DNA of 14,266 nt from Rhizobium sp. Q54 (GTDB lineage: Bacteria > Bacteroidota > Bacteroidia > Flavobacteriales > Flavobacteriaceae): NCBI GenBank assembly GCA_943324395.2, contig CALPLL020000026.1, forward strand, positions 1 through 14,266. Direction: 5' to 3'. The notes under the pieces were generated by a model. That model was not told where the DNA came from and made no database searches. It saw only the letters and a program-made list of their open reading frames with translations. Shown here in pieces: positions 6,367 through 13,257 of this stretch. Numbering within the stretch: the stretch's first letter is position 1; every line of letters begins with the position of its first letter. Made by a program: the position numbers and the translations under genes.

Positions 6367-7455
6367 ATGAAAATATTAAAATATTTATTCCTGCTACTAT
6401 TATTGCTTTCTGTTGGAGGTAGCGTTTTTATTGCTACCCAAAAAAGTAATTTCATCACAGTGAAATCTATTGTAATTAAAACTCCCAAAACTTCCGTTTA
6501 TAACTATTTGAATGACAATAAAAATTATAAAGATTGGTTTGTCTTTGATAAAAATAATTCCTCTGTAGAATTATTATATTCCAAAAATTCATCTGGCGTT
6601 GGTAGCTTTTTTTCATGGACAGGAAGTGAAGGCGAAGGGAAAGCAACTATTAATTTCACAAAGGAAAACGATAGTATTGTTCAAAAAATAGAGTTAGATG
6701 GTTCATCATCAGAAACATTTTGGAAATTAAAAGACACAATTGGAGGAACAAAAGTTACCTGTATTTCAAAAGGAGAAATGTCATTTTCTAACAAACTAAA
6801 TTCCTTTTTAAACGGAGGCGTCAATAAAGTTATAGGAAGAAAATTAGAACTTAGTTTGAATAATTTAGATAGAAGTTTAGTTTATGAATTGAATACCTTT
6901 TCAGTAACTTCAAATGGTGTAGTTTTTAAAAAAGGTTGCTTTTATTTAAAACACACAATCAATACTAAAATATCAAGACTTAATTATAATGTAAAAATAT
7001 TGATTCCTTATTTAATTAATTTTTCAAATCAAAATAATATTGTAATAACAGGAAAGCCTTTCATAATTTATAATTCAATTGATGAAAGTAAAGAAATTTC
7101 GAATATTTCTGTTTGTTTACCTATAAAAAGAAGGATTTTTACAAGTTCTGGAAGTGATATAATTTGTAATGAACTTGCTGAGTATCCTGCATTTAAAACA
7201 ACTTTAAACGGAGATTACTCCCACAGAAAAACGGCTTGGAAAAAAGCAAAAGATTTCATTAATAAAAACAAAGAAACTTCAAATAAATCCATTCCATTAT
7301 TAGAAGTTTATAACAAAAGTTACATTGACGGTTTAAGCCCTTCAAAATGGCAAACAGCGATATATATAGCTATTCAATCAAAAAAGAATTCTGTTCCAGA
7401 AGTTTCAATTACAAATAATAATAATTTAGAAACAACAGAATTAGAACAGAAATAA
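6367..7455 (+). CDS. Membrane-anchored SRPBCC domain plus GyrI-like (effector-binding) domain protein
   Basis: The protein has 362 residues in three parts. Residues 1-24 form a hydrophobic N-terminal anchor or signal (KILKYLFLLLLLLSVGGSVF). Residues about 30-170 form an SRPBCC (START-like) domain, shown by NYKDWFVFD and the SGVGSFFSWTGSEGEGKATI strand pattern. Residues about 180-345 form a GyrI-like or AraC effector-binding domain, shown by AEYPAFKTTLNGDYSHRKTAW and the later PLLEVYNKSYIDGLSPSKW. Both folds bind small hydrophobic or cationic ligands. No DNA-binding domain is present, so it is not a transcription factor, despite frequent naming as an AraC-type regulator. A short Asn/Glu-rich tail ends the protein. 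The ligand and role are unknown. It follows the 62-aa membrane protein and precedes the sigma factor by 63 nt. Confidence 0.78.
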   Translation: MKILKYLFLLLLLLSVGGSVFIATQKSNFITVKSIVIKTPKTSVYNYLNDNKNYKDWFVFDKNNSSVELLYSKNSSGVGSFFSWTGSEGEGKATINFTKENDSIVQKIELDGSSSETFWKLKDTIGGTKVTCISKGEMSFSNKLNSFLNGGVNKVIGRKLELSLNNLDRSLVYELNTFSVTSNGVVFKKGCFYLKHTINTKISRLNYNVKILIPYLINFSNQNNIVITGKPFIIYNSIDESKEISNISVCLPIKRRIFTSSGSDIICNELAEYPAFKTTLNGDYSHRKTAWKKAKDFINKNKETSNKSIPLLEVYNKSYIDGLSPSKWQTAIYIAIQSKKNSVPEVSITNNNNLETTELEQK

Positions 7456-7518
7456 CTTATTTTGATTAATAAATTAAACCTTTATTCCATTTATTAATCT
7501 TACAATAAAATAATTTAT

Positions 7519-8058
7519 TTGGAAGAAAAAGAGTTCATATTACAACTATTAAATCCAAAAACTCAAAACAACGCGTTTCAAAAACTTTTGTCCGATTATA
7601 AGCGTCCGCTTTACAATCACATTAGAAATATTGTTTTGGATCACGATGATGCCAATGATGTATTACAAAATACATTTATTAAAGTTTTTCAAAATTTAAA
7701 TAATTTTAAAGGAGAAAGTAAATTGTATTCCTGGATTTATAGAATTGCAACCAATGAATCGATAACTTTTATTAATAAAAAGGCAAAATTAAGTGGCGCT
7801 ACAAGCAATGAACTAAAATCAAAAATAGTTGAAAATCTTGAAGCTGACACCCATTTTGATGGTAATGAAATTCAAATAAAATTACAAAAAGCAATACTTA
7901 CATTACCAGAAAAACAACAATTGGTTTTTAAAATGCGCTATTTTCAAGAAATAAAATATGATGAAATGTCAACTATTTTAGGTACTTCTGTAGGGGCATT
8001 AAAAGCATCCTATCACCTTGCTGTGAAAAAAATTGAAAATTTTATAAATAAAGATTAA
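7519..8058 (+). CDS. ECF-type RNA polymerase sigma factor (sigma-70 family)
   Basis: This is a group 4 sigma factor of 179 residues that directs RNA polymerase to envelope-stress type promoters. Region 2 covers roughly residues 25-90, with YKRPLYNHIRNIVLDHDDANDVLQ, TFIKVFQNLNNFKGES (core binding and -10 recognition) and LYSWIYRIATNESI. Region 4 covers about 120-175, with LPEKQQLVFKMRYFQEIKYDEMSTILGTS, GALKASYHLAVKKIENF, the helix-turn-helix for the -35 region. No region 1 or 3 is present, as expected. The start is a TTG at 7519: an in-frame stop lies at 7495-7497, no ATG stands between, and the homology begins right after the TTG. The anti-sigma-like gene starts 30 nt downstream. No TAnnTTTG box is seen in the 63-nt gap upstream, so it may be self-activated or read from upstream. 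Confidence 0.93.
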   Translation: MEEKEFILQLLNPKTQNNAFQKLLSDYKRPLYNHIRNIVLDHDDANDVLQNTFIKVFQNLNNFKGESKLYSWIYRIATNESITFINKKAKLSGATSNELKSKIVENLEADTHFDGNEIQIKLQKAILTLPEKQQLVFKMRYFQEIKYDEMSTILGTSVGALKASYHLAVKKIENFINKD

Positions 8059-8088
8059 ACCATAATTAAATATAATTGTCTAACAATC

Positions 8089-8499
8089 ATGAACGAGTTT
8101 AAAATAAATGATGAAAACAAAATTACTTCAGGTTTTTCAACCCCTGACGGATATTTTAGTGACTTTTCTTTAGAATTAAATAAAAAATTAAAACTGACAA
8201 AAACTGAAGTAAATGTCATTTCAATTAATAAAAAACGATGGATAACTTCAGTTGCAGCAGTTTTAATTGTCGCCTTAGCGGCAACAATTTATACAAAACT
8301 AGTTATTGAAAATCCTGAAGATTCTTTAGAAATGGAAAATTATATTTCGAATCATTCTGAAATTAGTCAATATGATTTAATCACTTTATTAGATAAAAAA
8401 GATATTGAAAATCTAAGTATTGAATTGAATAATAACAACTCGAAAATTGATAAAGAATTTCTAAATACTAGTAATATAGAAGATTATTTAACTGAATAA
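8089..8499 (+). CDS. Putative anti-sigma factor, single-pass membrane protein
   Basis: The protein has 136 residues with one transmembrane helix (about 51-70, WITSVAAVLIVALAATIY) after a basic NKKR stop. The N-terminal 50 residues are therefore cytoplasmic and the acidic C-terminal 66 residues periplasmic. The motif GFSTPDGYFSDF (15-26) resembles the short P-x-x-YF element often found in Bacteroidetes proteins encoded behind ECF sigma genes. No zinc-binding HxxxCxxC anti-sigma motif is present. The call rests mostly on topology and position, directly between the sigma factor and a periplasmic sensor-like protein, with gaps of 30 and 11 nt. A cytoplasmic segment that holds the sigma factor and a periplasmic segment that contacts the sensor would make a complete signalling relay. 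This is inference. Confidence 0.65.
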   Translation: MNEFKINDENKITSGFSTPDGYFSDFSLELNKKLKLTKTEVNVISINKKRWITSVAAVLIVALAATIYTKLVIENPEDSLEMENYISNHSEISQYDLITLLDKKDIENLSIELNNNNSKIDKEFLNTSNIEDYLTE

Positions 8500-8510
8500 A
8501 TTAATAAAAA

Positions 8511-8972
8511 ATGAAAACTAAAAATAACTTACTAGCAGTCTTACTATTACTTTCTTATGGACTTTTTGCTCAAGGAAAAAGAATGATGGAGAAAAAAGAA
8601 GAAATATTTGCTTTAAAAGTGGCATTTATTACCAATAAACTTCCATTAACAAGTAGTGAAGCTGAAAAATTTTGGCCTATTTACAACGCTTTTGAAGATA
8701 AACAATTTGAATTAAAACATGAAAAATCATTGGTTTTCTTAAAAAAAATGGATGATGAAGCTTTAAGCAAAATGTCAGAAAAAGAAGCAGCAACTTTATT
8801 AGCTAAAATGGAATCTACTGAGGATGAAATTTTTCAAATGCGTAAAAAATTACTTATCAGTTTAAAACCAATATTAAGTCAGGTAAAACTAATAAAACTA
8901 AAAAAAACTGAGGAAGAATTCAATAAGAAATTATTATTTCAATATATGAAAAAAGGGCCTAGAAATAACTAG
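8511..8972 (+). CDS. Periplasmic Spy/CpxP-like helical sensor of the ECF sigma system
   Basis: The protein has 153 residues. The first 20 form a signal peptide (LLAVLLLLSYGLFA, cleavage before QGKR). The mature protein is almost entirely helical and charged. It opens with EIFALKVAFITNKLPLTSSEAEKFWPIYNAFEDKQFELK, in which the L-T-x-x-E/Q and FWP-Y pattern matches the family annotated 'sensor of ECF-type sigma factor' in flavobacteria, related to Spy/CpxP and metal-sensing CnrX/ZraP-type hooks. It is the last gene of the sigma cassette, and its stop codon lies inside the terminator hairpin. A likely role is to detect misfolded proteins or metals in the periplasm and set the anti-sigma activity. 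The signal is unknown. Metal ligands are not obvious: the mature part has no cysteine, one histidine and several methionines. Confidence 0.8.
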   Translation: MKTKNNLLAVLLLLSYGLFAQGKRMMEKKEEIFALKVAFITNKLPLTSSEAEKFWPIYNAFEDKQFELKHEKSLVFLKKMDDEALSKMSEKEAATLLAKMESTEDEIFQMRKKLLISLKPILSQVKLIKLKKTEEEFNKKLLFQYMKKGPRNN

Positions 8973-8980
8973 GCCCTTTT
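8951..8980. terminator. Bidirectional terminator overlapping the last codons of the sigma cassette
   Basis: A 12-bp stem, AAAAGGGCCTAG with CTAGGCCCTTTT, surrounds an AAATAA loop. The TAG stop (8970-8972) is in the 3' arm, so the last codons of the sensor gene form the hairpin. It sits 3 nt before the convergent gene's stop at 8984 and, with A and T tracts on either side, can serve both. Confidence 0.92.
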
Positions 8981-8983
8981 ATA

Positions 8984-9610
8984 TTATTCAAATTCAAAAA
9001 GATAAGGTTCAACCAACATTTTATCGGCAATTAAATCTATTCTTTCCGAAAGATAATCAGAAAATATTAGTCGTTGCGTTTTGACTATACTATTGGAAAT
9101 CCTAACAATTTTGGTATCGTGACGCAATTTTAAAATGGTATCGGCATCATCGATAATGAACATTTTTAAACGGTTTACATTATAACCAGCAGTTGAAAAC
9201 ATGCTGCTTAATCGGTTGGGTGTGCCAATTAAAACATCAATTCCGGTAGAAATATAGTTTTTATCGTATTCCAAATCACCTTTATCGTGAACTCCATAAA
9301 CCCTTAAATCAGTTTTGCTTCCAAATTTTTCAAAAAGTTCTTCCATTTCGAGAACCTTCTCTTTGTCTTCAACAATAATCAATGCTCTAGGAGATTCCTC
9401 GCCTTCACCAACCAATTGCTGTATTACATTTAATACAATAGTTGTTGATTTTCCTGAGCCATTTGGAGAAATTACAATACAATCTGCACCACTTTTAATA
9501 GTTGAAAAAGTTTCACTTTGTAATTCATTTGCATCCGTCAATCCTAATTCTACAAGTGCTTCTTGCAACTTTTCGTTTATTTTTTTTAGTTTCATTTTTA
9601 GGGGCGTCAT
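8984..9610 (-). CDS. Single-domain DEAD-box helicase-like ATPase
   Basis: The 208 residues cover only the first RecA-like domain of a DEAD-box RNA helicase. Visible marks are a Q-motif-like region GLTDANELQSETF, Walker A SPNGSGKST (48-56; Lys54), an Ia-like segment ALIIVEDKEKV in place of PTRELA, GTPNRL (129-134, motif Ib), DDAD (154-157, motif II, with Asp replacing the catalytic Glu) and IFSD (182-185) in place of SAT. The second domain with motifs IV-VI and the arginine fingers is missing, and the stop is followed at once by a shared terminator, so this is the natural end. Unwinding by itself is therefore unlikely; nucleotide or RNA binding, or a regulatory role, is more plausible. It starts 10 nt after the NtrC-like gene and is probably co-transcribed. 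A second in-frame ATG at 9595 may be the true start (MKLKKINEKL). Confidence 0.85.
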   Translation of the reverse strand: MTPLKMKLKKINEKLQEALVELGLTDANELQSETFSTIKSGADCIVISPNGSGKSTTIVLNVIQQLVGEGEESPRALIIVEDKEKVLEMEELFEKFGSKTDLRVYGVHDKGDLEYDKNYISTGIDVLIGTPNRLSSMFSTAGYNVNRLKMFIIDDADTILKLRHDTKIVRISNSIVKTQRLIFSDYLSERIDLIADKMLVEPYLFEFE

Positions 9611-9620
9611 TAATTAATGA

Positions 9621-10784
9621 CTATTTACTTGCAAATAAATGAATATCCGTTTCAGAGATTTCATTTCCGCTCAATATTATCAATCTTTCTACAATATTTC
9701 TTAATTCTCTAATGTTTCCTGTCCAGTCGTATTCTTGTAACAACTTTATTGCTTCGTCAGAAAATGATTTTGGCGCTATTCCTTGTTCTGCGGCAATTTT
9801 ATCAGTAAAATGTTCAATTAATAAAGGGATGTCGTCGCGTCTTTCGTTTAATCCTGGAACTTTTATTAAAATTACTGCCAAACGGTGGTATAAATCTTCT
9901 CGAAAACGCCCTTTTTCAATCTCCTTTTTTAAGTCTTTATTAGTTGCAGCAATTACACGTACATCCACTTTAATATCTTTGTCAGCACCAACTCTTGTAA
10001 CCACATTTTCTTGTAAAGCTCTTAAAACTTTGGCTTGAGCCGACAAACTCATATCTCCTATTTCATCTAAAAATAAGGTTCCTTTATCTGCAGCTTCAAA
10101 TTTACCAGCTCTGTCTTTTATTGCAGATGTAAAAGCACCTTTGACATGTCCAAATAGCTCACTTTCAATTAATTCAGATGGAATTGCAGCACAATTAACT
10201 TCAATTAAAGGAAAATTGGCACGCTCACTTTTTTCATGCAATTGATGTGCCACCAATTCCTTTCCTGTTCCATTTGGACCCGTAATTAAAACTCGGGCTT
10301 CGGTTTTAGCCACTTTATCAATCATTAATTTAATATGACTGATTGCTTCACTTTCGCCAATAATTTCGTAATTTTTACTGACAATTTTCTTTAGAATTTT
10401 ATTTTCTACAACTAATTGTTTTTTATCTAAAGCATTTCGAACCGTATTCAATAATCGATTGAGATCTGGTGGTTTAGAAATATAATCAAAAGCACCCAAA
10501 CGCATCGTTTGAATGGCAGTTTCCATATCACCATGGCCTGATATCATTACAACAGGAATTTCGGGTTTAATTTTTTTAACTGCTTGAAGTAGTTCTACTC
10601 CGTCCATTTTGGGCATTTTAATATCGCATAAAACCAAATCATAATCGTTTTGCGATATCTTTTCATACCCAACACTTCCATCCTCAGCCTCATCAACTTG
10701 ATAGGTTTCATTTTCTTCAGATAGAATTTTAGTTAAAACCCTTCTAATTGAGGCTTCGTCTTCAATAATTAATATTCTTGACAT
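9621..10784 (-). CDS. NtrC-like response regulator: receiver plus AAA+ domain, no HTH
   Basis: The protein has 387 residues. Residues 1-120 form a receiver domain with the acidic pair Asp9/Glu10, phospho-acceptor Asp54 (LVLCDIKMPKMDG), Ser82 and Lys104. Residues about 140-365 form a sigma-54 activator AAA+ domain: GESEAI, Walker A GPNGTGKE (169-176), ELFGHVKGAFTSA (209-221), Walker B GTLFLDEIGDMS (235-246), FREDLYHRLAVI (294-305) and the sensor II segment YDWTGNIRELRNIVERL (352-368). The protein stops at NEISETDIHLFASK, just after the AAA+ lid, so the Fis-type DNA-binding domain of NtrC (which brings the length to about 450 or more) is absent. The sigma-54 contact loop GAFTGA reads GAFTSA. 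It could activate from solution or regulate differently. The histidine kinase partner is not in the window. The DEAD-like ATPase gene follows after 10 nt. Confidence 0.9.
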   Translation of the reverse strand: MSRILIIEDEASIRRVLTKILSEENETYQVDEAEDGSVGYEKISQNDYDLVLCDIKMPKMDGVELLQAVKKIKPEIPVVMISGHGDMETAIQTMRLGAFDYISKPPDLNRLLNTVRNALDKKQLVVENKILKKIVSKNYEIIGESEAISHIKLMIDKVAKTEARVLITGPNGTGKELVAHQLHEKSERANFPLIEVNCAAIPSELIESELFGHVKGAFTSAIKDRAGKFEAADKGTLFLDEIGDMSLSAQAKVLRALQENVVTRVGADKDIKVDVRVIAATNKDLKKEIEKGRFREDLYHRLAVILIKVPGLNERRDDIPLLIEHFTDKIAAEQGIAPKSFSDEAIKLLQEYDWTGNIRELRNIVERLIILSGNEISETDIHLFASK

Positions 10785-10809
10785 ATATTTTATTTTTAAT
10801 TGGTAAACT

Positions 10810-10841
10810 GTTTAATCGATTAACCAAATAATCAATTAAAC
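10810..10841. repeat. Inverted repeat upstream of the NtrC-like gene
   Basis: Thirteen-base arms GTTTAATCGATTA and TAATCAATTAAAC match at 12 of 13 positions around a 6-nt spacer. The left arm carries most of a perfect 12-bp palindrome TTAATCGATTAA (10812-10823). It is in the 74-nt gap between the ABC permease stop and the regulator start, 26 nt before the ATG. It could be an operator for the regulator or a hairpin ending the ABC operon; it lacks a T tract. Confidence 0.5.
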
Positions 10842-10858
10842 AATAAACTGAAAATCAA

Positions 10859-12163
10859 TTAGTATTTTAACCACTTATATAATTCCTTCCATGTTGGCTT
10901 TTTTCCATACATTAAAATTCCAACACGATATATTTTTGATGCAAACCAAACTACAAAGAAGAAGGTTCCAAAGAGAATTGTAATTGAAATTACTATTTGC
11001 CACCAAGGTACACCAAAAGGAATTCTCATTAGCATAACTATTGGTGAAGTTAATGGAATCATTGAAAAAACAGTTGCAACGGTTCCATGAGGATCATTCA
11101 TAACTGTAAAAAATCCTATGTATACTCCCAAAATTAGTGGTAATATTATTGGCAATAAAAATTGTTGAGAATCAGTTTCATTGTCAACTGCAGCACCTAT
11201 TGCAGCGTAGAATGAACTGTATAAAAAGTAACCTCCAATAAAGTAAATTACAAAACAAACTAGCAATGTTGCTATAGGTAAATTCAATAATTCATTAAAA
11301 TACAATTGTGCCATTGAACCAAACTCTTGTTGGGCACTATGTATCATTTCGGGAGGTATATTCGAGGTTGGAGTTGCATTTATTCCGAAAAACATGGAAA
11401 CAGAAAAGACTAATGTCAATCCTACAATGGTCCAAATTAAAAATTGTAAAATTCCTGCCAATGAAGTTCCAATGATTTTTCCCATCATTAATTGAAAAGG
11501 TTTTACAGAAGAAATGATGATTTCAATAATTCTATTTGTTTTTTCTTCAATAACACTTCTCATTACCATATTGCCATAAATAACAATAAACATCATTATT
11601 AGATAACCAAATGCACCACCAATAGCAATTTTAATTTCATTAATTCCCTTCAAACTATCTTCGCCTGTGGCTTTTTTAAGTTCTAAATTGACTTCTGATT
11701 GAGCATTATTAATTGCCAATGTATCTAGTTTAGCCAATTTAAAATTTTCATTAGTTATTTTTTTAGATATAACTTCTTGAACATGATCAACAAAAGTTAT
11801 GCTTGGGCTTTCATTTGAAATGTATTGAATTTTGTTTTCCAATGATTTAAAATCACTTGTTTTTGGAATATAAATTAGCCCTTCATAACTTTCACTTTTG
11901 ATACTGTCTTTAATGCTATTTAAATCATTATTTGATAGATTGATGTACTTATATTCGTCGGAGTTTTTAAATTCAGATATAAAAATACCCGTTTCATCAT
12001 GAACTGCTATTTGTTTAACATCGGCTTTTAACGAGCTCAAATAACTCACAAAAACACCAATTCCAACAAATAATAACGGGCTCAAAAAAGTCATTACAAT
12101 AAATGATTTATTTCGGACTTTGGCTATAAATTCTCGCTTTATAATTAATGCTAATATGCTCAT
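10859..12163 (-). CDS. ABC-2 type exporter permease (NatB-like)
   Basis: This is a 434-residue inner-membrane permease of the ABC-2/NatB type. Hydrophobic segments are near residues 20-44, 178-200, 229-257, 296-323, 335-355, 360-380 and 389-409. A periplasmic domain of about 130 residues lies between the first two, the usual layout for this group. Family motifs include the N-terminal IKREFIAKVRNKSFI and the cytoplasmic RSVIEEKTNRIIEIIISSVKPFQLMMGKIIG stretch (202-232) that contacts the ATPase. It follows its ATPase by 52 nt, with a tandem repeat in the gap, and forms the membrane half of the exporter. NatAB in Bacillus exports sodium, but related systems in Bacteroidetes have no known substrate, so none is assigned. 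The NtrC-like gene begins 74 nt downstream. Confidence 0.92.
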   Translation of the reverse strand: MSILALIIKREFIAKVRNKSFIVMTFLSPLLFVGIGVFVSYLSSLKADVKQIAVHDETGIFISEFKNSDEYKYINLSNNDLNSIKDSIKSESYEGLIYIPKTSDFKSLENKIQYISNESPSITFVDHVQEVISKKITNENFKLAKLDTLAINNAQSEVNLELKKATGEDSLKGINEIKIAIGGAFGYLIMMFIVIYGNMVMRSVIEEKTNRIIEIIISSVKPFQLMMGKIIGTSLAGILQFLIWTIVGLTLVFSVSMFFGINATPTSNIPPEMIHSAQQEFGSMAQLYFNELLNLPIATLLVCFVIYFIGGYFLYSSFYAAIGAAVDNETDSQQFLLPIILPLILGVYIGFFTVMNDPHGTVATVFSMIPLTSPIVMLMRIPFGVPWWQIVISITILFGTFFFVVWFASKIYRVGILMYGKKPTWKELYKWLKY

Positions 12164-12167
12164 ATTT

Positions 12168-12195
12168 AATTTCTGATTTTAAATTTCTGATTTTA
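12168..12195. repeat. Tandem 14-bp direct repeat between ATPase and permease genes
   Basis: AATTTCTGATTTTA occurs twice, perfectly and without a gap. A weaker related copy (TTAAATCTGATTTA, 12205-12218) reaches into the stop codon of the ATPase gene. The repeat takes up most of the leader of the permease gene, ending 4 nt before its ATG on the minus strand. Confidence 0.85.
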
Positions 12196-12215
12196 GATAG
12201 ACTCTTAAATCTGAT

Positions 12216-13136
12216 TTATGGACTTACCGTTTGAATAAAAATATCGTTCACACTAGGGATTTTCTCGACAAAATGAGTTACTTGCCCCCGACTAGTTAAA
12301 ATATTCAAAAGTTCATTTGGCAATGAATTCCCTAGATTTATTTCAAGTTTTAATTCGTTATTAAGCGATTTAAAATTAGTAGGTTGAATGGTATAATTTT
12401 GAGTAATCGCAAGCATTAAACCTTCAACATTATCGGTTAAAATTCCAACTTCAAAACTATTGGATCTAAATTGTTTTTTCACATCATCCAATCGGCCTTC
12501 TATGAGTTTGTTAGATTGATGAATTAATGCTATATGATCACAAAGTTCCTCCACGCTTTCCATTCTGTGTGTAGAAAATATTATGGTTGAGCCTTGTTCT
12601 TGTAACGCTAAAATTTCGTCTTTAATGATGTTTGCATTTACTGGGTCAAAACCTGAAAATGGTTCGTCAAAAATCAATAATTTTGGTTTATGTAAAACAC
12701 AAACTACAAATTGGATTTTTTGAGCCATTCCTTTAGAAAGTTCTTGAATTTTTTTATTCCACCAACCTTGAATTCCCAATCTATCAAACCAATAATCCAA
12801 TTGAATTTTGGCTTCGGATTTAGACAATCCTTTCATTTGCGCTAAATACAAACATTGTTCTCCAACTTTCATTGATTTATATAAACCGCGTTCTTCTGGA
12901 AGATAACCAATATGTTGAATGTGTTTTGGATTTAGCTTTTCGCCATCGAGTATTATTTCGCCACTATCGGGCAATGTAATTTGGTTGATAATTCGAATTA
13001 AGGAAGTTTTACCAGCACCATTAGGGCCTAAAAGTCCATAAATACTTCCTTTTGGGACAGTCAATGAAACTTCATTTAACGCTGTATAATCACCATATTT
13101 TTTTACAACTTTATTGACTTCGAGAATTGTACTCAT
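12216..13136 (-). CDS. ABC exporter ATP-binding protein (NatA-like)
   Basis: The 306 residues hold a complete nucleotide-binding domain and a C-terminal extension of about 80 residues of DUF4162 type. Motifs are Walker A GPNGAGKTS (37-45), a Q-loop region GYLPEERGLY (77-86, where Glu stands in the usual Gln position, common in this subgroup), signature LSKGM (133-137, for LSGGQ), Walker B LLIFDEPFSGFDP (153-165) and the switch histidine in STHRM (His190). It energises the NatB-like permease encoded 52 nt downstream on the same strand. The 5' region is short (59 nt to the dnaJ terminator). A near-match -7 box TACTTTTA at 13154-13161 could be its promoter, which is weak evidence. The family is certain, the substrate is not. 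Confidence 0.94.
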   Translation of the reverse strand: MSTILEVNKVVKKYGDYTALNEVSLTVPKGSIYGLLGPNGAGKTSLIRIINQITLPDSGEIILDGEKLNPKHIQHIGYLPEERGLYKSMKVGEQCLYLAQMKGLSKSEAKIQLDYWFDRLGIQGWWNKKIQELSKGMAQKIQFVVCVLHKPKLLIFDEPFSGFDPVNANIIKDEILALQEQGSTIIFSTHRMESVEELCDHIALIHQSNKLIEGRLDDVKKQFRSNSFEVGILTDNVEGLMLAITQNYTIQPTNFKSLNNELKLEINLGNSLPNELLNILTSRGQVTHFVEKIPSVNDIFIQTVSP

Positions 13137-13194
13137 TTGAATAATTATTTATGTAAAAGTATTGAATTTGAAATAAAAAAGAATTAAAATTTAT

Positions 13195-13226
13195 AAAAAA
13201 CCCACCCTTATTTACACAAGGATGGG
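13195..13226 (-). terminator. Rho-independent terminator of dnaJ
   Basis: On the minus strand CCCATCCTT pairs with AAGGGTGGG (nine pairs, one of them G-T) around an 8-nt loop, followed by six T bases. It stands about 32 nt after the dnaJ stop and separates dnaJ from the ABC exporter operon. Confidence 0.9.
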
Positions 13227-13257
13227 AAAAATGCTGTAATAAATTACAACAAAAAAA

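Noticed and set aside
9315..9617. 100-codon plus-strand open frame
   Set aside because: Antisense to the DEAD-like ATPase gene including its Walker A; Ser-rich composition is that of a mirror frame.
9712..10038. 108-codon plus-strand open frame
   Set aside because: Antisense to the AAA+ domain of the NtrC-like regulator; no protein-like features.
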